Notes under the pieces: model-generated | What the model saw: only the letters and a program-made list of their open reading frames with translations | Database searches by the model: none | What the model was told of the DNA's origin: nothing | Assembly (NCBI GenBank): GCA_903843965.1 | Contig: CAIMRY010000029.1 | Coordinates: 62,001 to 126,000, forward strand | DNA from: an uncultured delta proteobacterium | GTDB lineage: Bacteria > Desulfobacterota > Desulfovibrionia > Desulfovibrionales > Desulfovibrionaceae | Reading direction: 5' to 3' | Length of the DNA: 64,000 nt | Made by a program: the position numbers and the translations under genes | Shown here: piece by piece, positions 17,167-25,243 of the stretch | How the letters are laid out: each line of letters opens with the position of its first letter | Position numbering within the stretch: position 1 is the stretch's first letter

Positions 17167-18879
17167 TTACTTGCTGAGCTGGGTGATGGAACTCGTCAGC
17201 TGCGTCTGCTCTTGATTGAGCGTGCCCAGCAGGGCATCCAACTTCGCGTACTTGTCCTGCAGGTTCTGCTTCATGGTGGCGATGCGCGTGGTCTCGCGGT
17301 CGATCTTGTCGTCGATGCTCTTGGTGATTTCGCCATAGTTCTCCTGCAGGATGTGCAGGGGGCCGTCGGTGCTGCTGGTGAGCTGCGCGAGCTTGTCGAC
17401 CAGTTCACCGGTCTTGCCCTGCTTCAGGTTCACCGTGCCGCTCATGGCGCTGTTCAGGCTCTGACTGTTCACCTGGACGACCATGCCGGCCTCGTCGAAG
17501 CCAGTTGCGCCGGTGATCCTCCAACCGTCGACGCCGGCCGCATGGCCGTTGATGGTGGCGCTGGAGATGCCGGCCGCGCTGGTGACGATGCTCACCGCAT
17601 AGCTTCCGGGCTTGGTGGTGCCGTTGATTTGAGAGAGGTAGGAAAAACTCGGCGAATCGCTCTCGCCCAGGTTGCTTGCGGCGAAGATCTTGGCCACCCC
17701 GTCCGGATCGTTTGCAAGCGCGGCGGACAACACCGTGCTGTCCAGAACGAGCAGCCCGCTCGTGGGCGAGCTCTCGTCCGGGTCGGTGCTGATGCCTATC
17801 TGGGAGAGCGAGGAATAGTAGTCGCCGGTGATGGTGCTGCCGGACACGCTGTAGTAGTTGAACCCCAGCCCCTTGTCGGCGCAGACGTCCTGAAGGGTGC
17901 TGGAGATCATCTGCACGGCGTAGTTGCCGGTGAGGATGGAGCCTTGCGGGTTTTTGGCGTCCGTGGTGTCGACCTTGGTCATGTTCTTGATCATGGTGCG
18001 CACTTGATTGACCTGGGACACGAAGGTGCTGATGTTCTGCTTGATGGCGTCGGTGTCTGTGCTGACGCCGACAAGCAGGGCGGCATTGGAGTTGGCCTGC
18101 TTCAGGTTCACGGTCAGGCCGGGGATTACGTCGTTCACAGTATTCGAGTCGCGCGCAAGCCACGAGGACGAGCCCACGGGATAGCCGTCCACCTTGATGT
18201 GGGCGCTTTGGGCGTTCTGGGTGTTGGCGAAGGACGCAGGGCTGAAGATGAGCCCGCCGGTGCTGGAGAGCACCACCTGATTCGCGTCGCCCTGGCCCAT
18301 GCCGTAGAGCTGCAGGTGGTAGACCGTGCCGTCGTAGATGGTGGTGGCCTTGATCTTGCCGCTGCACAGGGCGTTGTTGTTGATGTAGCTGACCAGGCCT
18401 GTGAGGGTGGTGCCGGCGGCGACGTTGGAGAGGGTGATGCTGGCGCCGGCGTAGGAGAAGGTGATATTCGAGTTCGAGGTCATCACCGAAGAGGTGAGCA
18501 GACTCACGCCCGAGGCAGTGGTCATGATGTCGTTCTGGGCCAGCTGGCCGATGATGACGCTGTGCGTGGCCACCTGAGCGGTGCTGTCAGCCGAGGCCGA
18601 CAGGGCCGAGGTGTCCGAGCTGGTCACGGACTTGACCATGAAGGAGTCCATGGTGTCCATGCCTTCCAGGGTGGTCTTGAGGGTCAGCATGTTGGTGTTC
18701 AGGGATTGGAACTGTGTGACCTTGTCGGTCCACTCCTGCTTCCAGGTCTGGAGGCTGGTGATGTGAACGCTCTCAGCCTTCACCAACCCGTCGATGAGGG
18801 AGTTGAAGTCCGTGCCGTTTCCAAGGCCAGTGATGTTGGTTTGCCCGGAAGTGTATGCGGATGTGATCGACGTTGTCAT
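17167..18879 (-). CDS. fliD: Flagellar hook-associated protein 2 (filament cap)
   Basis: 570 residues. FliD forms the cap at the filament tip that folds incoming flagellin. The N-terminal FliD_N region includes ITGLGNGTDFNSLIDGLVKAESVHI and continues to about residue 120. The C-terminal FliD_C region ends with coiled-coil heptads (EITKSIDDKIDRETTRIATMKQNLQDKYAKLDALL), as is typical. No signal peptide is present, as expected for a type III export substrate. It is upstream of fliS and downstream of flagellin, separated from flagellin by a terminator and its own sigma-54 promoter. Confidence 0.94.
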   Translation of the reverse strand: MTTSITSAYTSGQTNITGLGNGTDFNSLIDGLVKAESVHITSLQTWKQEWTDKVTQFQSLNTNMLTLKTTLEGMDTMDSFMVKSVTSSDTSALSASADSTAQVATHSVIIGQLAQNDIMTTASGVSLLTSSVMTSNSNITFSYAGASITLSNVAAGTTLTGLVSYINNNALCSGKIKATTIYDGTVYHLQLYGMGQGDANQVVLSSTGGLIFSPASFANTQNAQSAHIKVDGYPVGSSSWLARDSNTVNDVIPGLTVNLKQANSNAALLVGVSTDTDAIKQNISTFVSQVNQVRTMIKNMTKVDTTDAKNPQGSILTGNYAVQMISSTLQDVCADKGLGFNYYSVSGSTITGDYYSSLSQIGISTDPDESSPTSGLLVLDSTVLSAALANDPDGVAKIFAASNLGESDSPSFSYLSQINGTTKPGSYAVSIVTSAAGISSATINGHAAGVDGWRITGATGFDEAGMVVQVNSQSLNSAMSGTVNLKQGKTGELVDKLAQLTSSTDGPLHILQENYGEITKSIDDKIDRETTRIATMKQNLQDKYAKLDALLGTLNQEQTQLTSSITQLSK

Positions 18880-18936
18880 GCTTGCGTCCTTGGTGAGGGA
18901 AAAATTTACCTGGTCCTGTTACCCCACCGAATATTT

Positions 18937-18952
18937 TGCAAGCCTAGTGCCA
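18937..18952 (-). promoter_or_regulatory. Consensus sigma-54 promoter for fliD-fliS
   Basis: On the minus strand TGGCAC, five bases, then TTGCA, an exact match to the RpoN consensus with correct spacing. It lies about 60 bases before the fliD start. An RpoN-dependent middle class is standard in polar flagellar cascades. Confidence 0.88.
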
Positions 18953-18953
18953 G

Positions 18954-18983
18954 AAAAGCACGGGCCGCCTTGCGGCGGCCCGT
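18954..18983 (-). terminator. Flagellin terminator
   Basis: A 10-bp perfect stem (ACGGGCCGCC with GGCGGCCCGT) and a 4-base loop, followed on the minus strand by GCTTTTC. The T-run abuts the fliD sigma-54 promoter. Confidence 0.85.
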
Positions 18984-19023
18984 GTGTCATCAATCGCCTG
19001 GGAGGACCCGCCCTTGGCTAGCC

Positions 19024-19920
19024 TTAGCCGCCGAGGAGCTGCATGGCGAGCTTGCCGAAGTTGTTGGCCTGGGACAGCATGGCCACTGCGGACTGGGTCA
19101 GGATCTGCTGGCGCGTGAACTCGGTCATTTCCGTGGCCACGTCGACGTCGGAGATGTTCGACTCGGCCGCCTGGGTGTTCTCAGCCTGGACCGAGAGGTT
19201 GGTGATGGTGTTCTGCAGGCGGTTCTGCATGGCGCCCAGGTTGGCGCGGATCTTGTCCTTGGACACGATGGCGTTGTTCAGGGAGTCAAGCGCCTTCTGC
19301 GCCAGCTCCTGGGTGGAGATGGACTTGCCGTTGGCGCCGGTGGCCTGCAGGCCAACGCCCAGGGAAGAGGCCGTGGAGCCGTTGATGGAGACGTAGTAGT
19401 AGTCTTCCATGCTGTCGTTGCCGGTGCCGAAGTGGACCTTCATCGGGCCGCTGGCGACGAGGCCGGCGCCGTTGTGGTCGGTGGAGGTGCCGGAAAGGTT
19501 GCCGTTGAGCAGGTGGATGCCGTTGAAGTCGGTGGAGTTGGCGATTCGGGTGATTTCCGAAGCCATGGCCTGGTACTCGGAGTCGATGATGAGGCGCTGG
19601 TCCGAAGAATAGGTGCCCGTGGACGCCTGCATGGCCAGTTCCTTCATGCGGATGAGCTTCTCGTCGACGACGCCCAGCGCGCCGTCCGCAGTCTGGATCA
19701 TCGAGATGGCGTCATTGGCGTTGCGGATGCCCTGGTCCAGGCTCTTGATCTCCGCGCGCATGATTTCGCGCACCGCGAGGCCGGCAGCGTCGTCGGATGC
19801 GTTGTTGATGCGCAGACCGGAAGACAGGCGCCGGGTCGAATTGGCCAGGTGCAAATACGACTGCGACAGGTTGCGGGCCGTATTCGCGGACATCATGTTG
19901 TGGTTAATGGTAAGCGACAT
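19024..19920 (-). CDS. fliC: Flagellin
   Basis: 298 residues from the ATG at 19920; AGGAGG is eight bases upstream, which makes it better than the ATG two codons earlier. The conserved N-terminal D0/D1 region (MSLTINHNMMSANTARNLSQ, RRLSSGLRINNASDDAAGLAV) and the C-terminal D0/D1 region (DVDVATEMTEFTRQQILTQSAVAMLSQAN) are intact. The variable middle is short, so this is a compact flagellin without large D2/D3 domains. It is transcribed alone from a sigma-28 promoter and ends at its own terminator. Confidence 0.95.
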   Translation of the reverse strand: MSLTINHNMMSANTARNLSQSYLHLANSTRRLSSGLRINNASDDAAGLAVREIMRAEIKSLDQGIRNANDAISMIQTADGALGVVDEKLIRMKELAMQASTGTYSSDQRLIIDSEYQAMASEITRIANSTDFNGIHLLNGNLSGTSTDHNGAGLVASGPMKVHFGTGNDSMEDYYYVSINGSTASSLGVGLQATGANGKSISTQELAQKALDSLNNAIVSKDKIRANLGAMQNRLQNTITNLSVQAENTQAAESNISDVDVATEMTEFTRQQILTQSAVAMLSQANNFGKLAMQLLGG

Positions 19921-20021
19921 AACCATTTCCTCCTTGAAAGTTTTTTGGCTTCCTTGCCATTCGGTGGTCCTCTTGGGGCGACATCGCCTGCGGGGCCAAT
20001 CCGATTGTTTCTACGCACACC

Positions 20022-20048
20022 TGATCGACCTGCCCTGGGAAAACTTTA
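20022..20048 (-). promoter_or_regulatory. Sigma-28 (FliA) promoter of flagellin
   Basis: Minus strand TAAAGTTT, 11 bases, then GTCGATCA. The -35 element is a perfect match to the FliA consensus and the -10 matches 6 of 8 of GCCGATAA. It gives a leader of about 95 bases. Confidence 0.82.
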
Positions 20049-20099
20049 GGCGGGTGCGCGCATTTTTTTGAGGGGGAGCGGAAGAAATGTTTCCGGCGC

Positions 20100-20142
20100 A
20101 AAAAAAGCCCCGCTCCCGCGTCTGGAAACGTGGGCGCAGGGC
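20100..20142 (-). terminator. Terminator of the phospholipase C-like gene
   Basis: On the minus strand an interrupted GC-rich stem (GCCCTGCGCCC against GGGAGCGGGGC, with an inner CGT/ACG) is followed by TTTTTTT. It isolates the flagellin promoter from upstream transcription. Confidence 0.7.
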
Positions 20143-20182
20143 CAGGCAAAGGCGGCTGCAAAAGGCGAGACAGGGCTTGCTG

Positions 20183-21154
20183 CTATTCCGGCGGCAGGAT
20201 GCGCTGGGCGAAATGCCTGGCCTGGCTGGTGGCCACGCCGGGGATGCCCATGTCGAGCGATGGACCGGGCGCTGTCTCGGCCAGGGCGCCGTTGTTGATG
20301 AGCTGTGGGGCCTGGACGGAGCAGAACCAGGCCGTCTGGCGCGCGGCCAGGTCCATGAGCCCGGCCAGGGTCTGGGTGAAGACCTCGCCCGTGGCCGGGT
20401 TGCGGAAGGTCAGCGGGCCGGAGACGGTGGCGCGCTGCTCCCAGAGCTGCGGGGCGTAGAACAGGGCCGCAATCTCGCGCCCCTTGGCCGGGAGCCAGCC
20501 CTCGATCTCGCGCAGCAGGCTGGCCAGGGTCGGCATGCGGCACAGGGCCTGCAAGGTGCAATAGTCGCCCAGGGCATCGCCGAAGCCCTTGACCGCCGCC
20601 ATGGCATCCACCCCGGCCATGGCGGCCAGGAGTTCCGGCGGGCAGGCCAGGCTGCGCGGACCCTCCACCCCGTTGACCACGGCCCTGAGGGAGCTTTCCT
20701 GCACCGCCGCAAGCCCCCCGCAGGCGGCCATGTCGAGCAGGGCCTCCAGGACGCGGTGCCTGCGCACGGCCTTGGTGCGGCGCTCCGGGTCCTCATCATA
20801 GTAGTTGCCCGTGAAGTGGTAGACCAGGGGGTGGATGGTGGCGTCGGCAAAGATGTGCGAGACCAGCCCCACAAAAACGGCCGTGGGCAGGGCCAGGCTG
20901 CGCGTGGCGAACATGTGCGGGGCGTAGAGCCGCAGCAGCTCAAAGGTGTCCTCGCCGTGGGCCCCGTGCAGGCGCTGCGGCAAAAACTTGAGGGACTCCG
21001 GATACTCCCCGCGCAGATAGTAGAGCACGTCGTGGAACACCGCGCCGAAGCGCAGGCCATTCGGGCAGCTCCTGAGCGCCGGGCCGAAGGGGCCGGAGGC
21101 CAGGAGCCCGGCCGCGCGCTCGGCCACAAGCCAGTGTACGTTCTCCCTGGGCAT
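20183..21154 (-). CDS. Zinc-dependent phospholipase C-like protein
   Basis: 323 residues from the ATG at 21154, with GGAGGGG upstream; an in-frame opening reaching 21388 lacks support. The pattern of metal-binding His and Asp residues fits the PF00882-type zinc-dependent phospholipase C fold: HWLVAERAA near the N-terminus, FHDVLYYL, and GLVSHIFADATIHPLVYH. No secretion signal is visible, which is also true of many bacterial homologs. The substrate is unknown. The gene is divergent from the P-loop gene at 21285. Confidence 0.75.
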   Translation of the reverse strand: MPRENVHWLVAERAAGLLASGPFGPALRSCPNGLRFGAVFHDVLYYLRGEYPESLKFLPQRLHGAHGEDTFELLRLYAPHMFATRSLALPTAVFVGLVSHIFADATIHPLVYHFTGNYYDEDPERRTKAVRRHRVLEALLDMAACGGLAAVQESSLRAVVNGVEGPRSLACPPELLAAMAGVDAMAAVKGFGDALGDYCTLQALCRMPTLASLLREIEGWLPAKGREIAALFYAPQLWEQRATVSGPLTFRNPATGEVFTQTLAGLMDLAARQTAWFCSVQAPQLINNGALAETAPGPSLDMGIPGVATSQARHFAQRILPPE

Positions 21155-21191
21155 GCTTCCCCTCCCCGCCAGGGTCTGCCGGTGGTACGGC

Positions 21192-21220
21192 TTGTCCCTG
21201 GCTTCCGCATGGGCTATACC
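21192..21220 (+). promoter_or_regulatory. Sigma-70 promoter for the P-loop gene and thyX
   Basis: TTGTCC, a 17-base spacer, then TATACC, 65 bases before the ATG at 21285. Confidence 0.5.
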
Positions 21221-21284
21221 CTGCCTGCGCGCCCGGGGCAACCAGGCCCGCAAGGGCGCAGGCACCGCAGACAGGAGAGCACAG

Positions 21285-21803
21285 ATGACACAGTTCATCC
21301 GCAAGGATTTCCAGGTCGACGAACCGGACAAGACCGCGGTCATCCGCCACGACGCTCCGGCCCCCAGACCCTGGGAGCCCAGCGGCATCCTCTACCTCAT
21401 CGGCCTGCCCGGCAGCGGCAAGTCCGCCGTGGCCGCAGGCTTGGCGCGCGAACTGGGCTGCCCGGCGCGCACGCTGCCCCTTGACGACCCGGACGCAGCG
21501 CTGGAACACATCTTCGCCGACGGGCCAGCCGTGGTGGAGGTGCCCTACAAGCTGCTCCTGGGCGAGGTGTTCCGCCAGCGCCTGCAGTCCACGGGCCGGG
21601 TGCTCTACCTCATGGCCAGCGTGGAGGCCATGGCCCAGCGCCTGGCCACGACGCCCGAGGAGCAGGAAAAGGCCCGCGAACGCCTGGGCCGCCTGCGCAC
21701 GGCCTACGAGCCGCTGATCATGCAGACCCTGCAGCTCATGGCCCCGGCCGACGCCCCCCTGGACGAGGTGCTGGCCGATGTCCTGGAGCGCGTGCGCATG
21801 TAG
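21285..21803 (+). CDS. P-loop kinase-like protein (shikimate kinase-like fold)
   Basis: 172 residues from the ATG at 21285, with AGGAGAGC upstream. The Walker A motif GLPGSGKSA is near residue 40, and the remaining order (LLLGEVFRQRLQSTGRVLYL, then an Arg-rich lid) resembles shikimate kinases and related small-molecule kinases. The specific shikimate-binding residues are not clearly recognisable, so the substrate is left open. A 40-residue N-terminal extension precedes the P-loop. thyX follows 38 bases later on the same strand. Confidence 0.65.
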   Translation: MTQFIRKDFQVDEPDKTAVIRHDAPAPRPWEPSGILYLIGLPGSGKSAVAAGLARELGCPARTLPLDDPDAALEHIFADGPAVVEVPYKLLLGEVFRQRLQSTGRVLYLMASVEAMAQRLATTPEEQEKARERLGRLRTAYEPLIMQTLQLMAPADAPLDEVLADVLERVRM

Positions 21804-21841
21804 GCGCGCGGACGAACACACCCAGCCATCCCGGAGCCCCC

Positions 21842-22627
21842 ATGCCCGTCAAACCGCTCAAGGTCGAACTTCTCGCCCGCACCCCGGACGCCCTGGCGCT
21901 CATCTACGCCGCCTTTCGCCAGTGCTACCACGCTGGCTTCGTGGCCGAGATGTGGCCAAAACTCCTCTCCGGCCAGGTGGAGCGCGAGGCCCAGGCCGAC
22001 TTCGTGCGCAAGGTGCTGGAGAGCGGCCACGACAGCCCCATTGAGCACGCCAGCTTCACCTTCGCGGTGGAGGGCATCTCCCGGGCCTGCTCCCACCAGA
22101 TCGTGCGCCACCGCATCGCCTCCTACTCCCAGCAGAGCCAGCGCTACGTGGACGGCTCGGACATGGACTTCATCCTGCCCCCGGCCATCGCCAAGATACC
22201 CGAGGCGCGCCAGCGCTTCGAGGCCTTCATGACCGAGGTGGGCAGCGCATACCGCGACCTCAAGGCCATCCTGGAGGCCCACGGCCGCAAGGACAAGGCC
22301 AAGGAGGACGCGCGCTTCGTGCTGCCCCAGGCGGCGGAGACCAAAATCGTCATCACCATGAACTGCCGGGCGCTGCTGCACTTCTTCCACCTGCGCTGCT
22401 GCCTGCGCGCCCAGTGGGAGATACGCGCCCTGGCCGAGGCCATGCTCGACATCTGCAAGGCCGAGCTGCCCGCCATCTTCGCCGCTGCCGGGGCCAAGTG
22501 CGAGTCTTTGGGCTTCTGCCCGGAGAGCCCGCGCTTCGCCTGCGGCAAATACCCCCGGGCGAGTGATCTCATCAAGCTTGCCGACGGGGTGGAAGCCCGC
22601 GCGGAGCTGGACCAGGGCAAGGGCTGA
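21842..22627 (+). CDS. thyX: FAD-dependent thymidylate synthase
   Basis: 261 residues. It makes dTMP from dUMP using methylenetetrahydrofolate and FAD/NADPH, replacing ThyA. The signature RHRxxSxxxxSxR is complete as RHRIASYSQQSQR at residues 89-101. SPIEHASFTF and the C-terminal CRALLHFFHLRCCLRAQWEIR and KCESLGFCPE segments also match ThyX. ThyX is common in anaerobes. It links functionally to the folate one-carbon genes in this window (gcv, purN, purU), although it is not in one operon with them. Confidence 0.95.
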   Translation: MPVKPLKVELLARTPDALALIYAAFRQCYHAGFVAEMWPKLLSGQVEREAQADFVRKVLESGHDSPIEHASFTFAVEGISRACSHQIVRHRIASYSQQSQRYVDGSDMDFILPPAIAKIPEARQRFEAFMTEVGSAYRDLKAILEAHGRKDKAKEDARFVLPQAAETKIVITMNCRALLHFFHLRCCLRAQWEIRALAEAMLDICKAELPAIFAAAGAKCESLGFCPESPRFACGKYPRASDLIKLADGVEARAELDQGKG

Positions 22628-22693
22628 AAGCCCACCCGGCGCCATGCTTTTTGCGGCCTGCCCCGGTTATTTCCAGCCGCTGGAGAGCGACCC

Positions 22694-24232
22694 ATGACAA
22701 GCCCCCGCAGCTCCCTGTTCCGGCTGGCCCTGTCCGCAGGATTTCTTGCGGCGCTTTGGGCCGCCCTGTCCTGCGCCAGCGCCCTGGCCGCGCCAAGGCA
22801 GGCCCAGCCCAAGGCCGCCGCCCAGGCCGACCAGAGCAGCCAGCCCCCGGCCAGGGAGGACAACCCCCGCCGCACCCCGGTTGTGCGCGTGGTGCAGGAG
22901 TCCGGCCCGGCGGTGGTCAGCATCATCAGCGCGCGCCCGGCGGCACAGACCGCCTTTACCGGAAACGACCAGCTCCAGCGCTTCCTGGGCCTGCCGGCCA
23001 GCCCGCAGCCCAAACAGAACGCCACCACGCGGAGCCTGGGTTCGGGCGTCATCATCGACGGCAGGCAGGGCTATGTGCTGACCAATGCCCACGTCATCTC
23101 CGGCGCGGCCCAGATCACCGCGCGCCTGTTCGACGGCCGGGAGTTCCAGGCCAGCCTCGTGGGCGCAGACCCGGACATGGACCTGGCCGTGCTGCGCCTG
23201 GAGCTGCCCAAGGCCAACCGCCCCACCCTGCCCCAGGCGCGCATGGGCGATTCCTCGGACCTCATGATCGGCGAGCCGGTCATCGCCATCGGCAACCCCT
23301 TCGGGCTGTCGCACACGGTGACCACGGGCGTGGTCTCGGCGGTGAACCGCTCGGTCAGGACCGACCAGGTCTTCATCTCCGGGCTCATCCAGACCGACGC
23401 GGCCATCAACCCCGGCAACTCCGGCGGGCCGCTCTTGAACATCCTGGGCCAGGTGGTGGGCATCAACGCCGCAGTCTTCGCCAAGGGCGAGGGCCTGGGC
23501 TTCGCCATCCCCATCAACAAGGCCAAGCGGGTGCTGGACGAGCTCATCGCCACGGGCCGGGTGGCCCACATCTGGCTGGGCCTGCTGGGCGACAACATGG
23601 ACCAGGACCAGGCCGCCGCCTTTGGCCTGACCCGCGTGGGCGGCATGATCGTCACCGAGGTCTTCCCCAAGACCCCGGCCGAGGCCGCAGGCATCAAGCC
23701 CGGCGACGCGCTGCTGGCCATCGGCGCGCACGGCGTGCAGGACAAGTCCCAGTTCCTGGCGCTCCTGCTCGACTATGCCAGGGGCGACACCATCAGCGTG
23801 AAGCTGCGCCGGGGGCGCGAGCCCTTTGAGGTCCGGCTTTCGCCGCAGGTGCTGGACCGCCAGGCCAGCCTGGGCCTGCTCGGCTGGCGCTGGGGCTTTG
23901 CCCCGGCCAGGACCGACGCGGGCGCGCCAGGGGGCGGGGTGTCATCGGGAGGAGTGTCGTCGGGAGGAGTGTCGTCGACCGGAGTGTCGTCGACCGGAGT
24001 CTCAGGGGTCGGAGTGCCAGGGGGCGGAGTGGTCGTCGGCGAGGTGCGCGCGGGCGGCCCTGCGGCGCGCCTGGGCTTCAAGCCCGGCGACGTGGTGCTC
24101 CAGGTGGGCAACCGCCGCACCGCAACCGAGGCCGACCTGCTGGGGGCCTTCTACCGCTACCAGATGCACACCCAGCTCATCCTGAGCGTGCAGCGGGGCG
24201 GGCAGATCTACAACGTGCGCATGAAGATTTAG
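22694..24232 (+). CDS. Periplasmic serine protease, HtrA/DegP type
   Basis: 512 residues with a cleavable signal peptide (about residues 1-33, ending ASALAA). The trypsin-like domain has the triad His133 (TNAHV), Asp163 (DMDLAVL) and Ser243 (GNSGGPL). Two PDZ domains follow, at about 285-380 (GLLGDNMDQDQA, AGIKPGDALLAI) and about 445-512 (LGFKPGDVVLQV). Between the PDZ domains lies a low-complexity linker made of a repeated GGVSS unit. It should degrade or refold misfolded envelope proteins. The start is the ATG at 22694 after GGAGAGCGACCC. Confidence 0.92.
   Translation: MTSPRSSLFRLALSAGFLAALWAALSCASALAAPRQAQPKAAAQADQSSQPPAREDNPRRTPVVRVVQESGPAVVSIISARPAAQTAFTGNDQLQRFLGLPASPQPKQNATTRSLGSGVIIDGRQGYVLTNAHVISGAAQITARLFDGREFQASLVGADPDMDLAVLRLELPKANRPTLPQARMGDSSDLMIGEPVIAIGNPFGLSHTVTTGVVSAVNRSVRTDQVFISGLIQTDAAINPGNSGGPLLNILGQVVGINAAVFAKGEGLGFAIPINKAKRVLDELIATGRVAHIWLGLLGDNMDQDQAAAFGLTRVGGMIVTEVFPKTPAEAAGIKPGDALLAIGAHGVQDKSQFLALLLDYARGDTISVKLRRGREPFEVRLSPQVLDRQASLGLLGWRWGFAPARTDAGAPGGGVSSGGVSSGGVSSTGVSSTGVSGVGVPGGGVVVGEVRAGGPAARLGFKPGDVVLQVGNRRTATEADLLGAFYRYQMHTQLILSVQRGGQIYNVRMKI
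23931..24032 (+). repeat. 15-bp tandem repeat encoding GGVSS units in HtrA
   Basis: About six imperfect copies of a GGAGTGTCGTCG-type unit, in frame, encode the linker between the two PDZ domains. Copy number is likely to vary between strains by slippage. Confidence 0.85.
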
Positions 24233-24262
24233 GGCCGCATTTCCGGGGCCGCATTTCCGGGG
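24232..24262 (+). repeat. Direct duplication after the HtrA stop
   Basis: The 14-base unit GGCCGCATTTCCGG is present twice in tandem immediately after the stop codon. Confidence 0.85.
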
Positions 24263-24313
24263 CAAGTAAGAACCTTGAGCCGCGCAGGGGCTGGCAGACC
24301 CGCAGGGACGGGT

Positions 24314-25243
24314 CTACAAAGCCGGGCTCGCCGGAGACGGATTCACGGCGTCGGCCTCCGGGGCCGGGGCGGCGGCGCTGGCCTCGGTCCGGGCCTTCTT
24401 GCGGGCCTTGCGCTCCCTGGTCTCGGCCTTGCGCTCCTCGCGCCGGGCGAGTTTCTTGGCCTTGGCCGCCTTGGCCTCGTCCTTGGAGATGACCCCGTCA
24501 TGGTTCAGGTCCATCTCCGCAAAGGCCTTCTCGCGCTTGGCCAGGTATTCCTTGCGCGTCACGCGGCCGTCCTTGTTGGCGTCAAAGCCCGAAAGATACG
24601 GCCTGGCTGGCCTGTCGCTCTTGGCCTTGCCTTTCACCGGCTTGCCCTGGGCCAGGCGCTTGGCGTCGCTTGCGGCCTTGCGCTCCCGCATCTTGGCCTG
24701 GGCCGCCTTGGCCTCCTGGGCGGAGATGACCCCGTCGTGGTTCAGGTCCAGCTTGGCGAAGCGCTTCTTGCCGCCCGCCAGGAACTCTTCGTGGCTGATG
24801 CGGCCATCGTGGTTCTCGTCGAGCGAGCGCAGGTAGCGCTTGCCGTCGTTCTTGACCGCCGGGCCGCGCGCGGTTGGTTTGACCGGGGCGGACTTGGCCG
24901 AGGCGGACAAAGCCTTGGCAACGCCGGGACTGGGCGTGGCCGAAGCGGGCCGGGCTGGAACAGGCTTGGCCGGAGCGGACTTGGCTGGAGCGAAGGGGAC
25001 AGGGCGGGTCGCCCTGGGCCGGACCGGGGCTGGGGCATGGGCAGAGGTCTGGGGCGGGCCGTCGGCTTCAAGGGGCGGGGCCTCCTGGGCCAGGGCCCGG
25101 CAAGGCGGCAGGGAGATCAGGAACGCGGCCAGGAGAACGACCGGGAGGAAGGCCGGAAGGACGACCGGAAGGACCGGGCCGGACCGGGCGCGCAGCCTGT
25201 TCAGAAATCGCCCCCCTTGTACTTGAGCAGGGTCTGGGTCCAC
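24314..25243 (-). CDS. Secreted EF-hand calcium-binding protein
   Basis: About 296-309 residues. Four EF-hand loops are seen: DENHDGRISHEE, DLNHDGVISAQE, DANKDGRVTRKE and DLNHDGVISKDE, arranged as two pairs separated by Lys/Ala-rich helices. The N-terminus is a hydrophobic signal segment (VLPVVLPAFLPVVLLAAFLIS) ending CRALA. A Pro/Ala/Lys-rich linker precedes the first loop. The start is uncertain: the coordinate uses a GTG at 25243, which lacks a ribosome site. A CTG at 25204 has AAGGGGGG six bases upstream and overlaps the stop of the upstream gene. Calcium binding is well supported by the loops; the role is unknown. Confidence 0.75.
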   Translation of the reverse strand: MDPDPAQVQGGRFLNRLRARSGPVLPVVLPAFLPVVLLAAFLISLPPCRALAQEAPPLEADGPPQTSAHAPAPVRPRATRPVPFAPAKSAPAKPVPARPASATPSPGVAKALSASAKSAPVKPTARGPAVKNDGKRYLRSLDENHDGRISHEEFLAGGKKRFAKLDLNHDGVISAQEAKAAQAKMRERKAASDAKRLAQGKPVKGKAKSDRPARPYLSGFDANKDGRVTRKEYLAKREKAFAEMDLNHDGVISKDEAKAAKAKKLARREERKAETRERKARKKARTEASAAAPAPEADAVNPSPASPAL

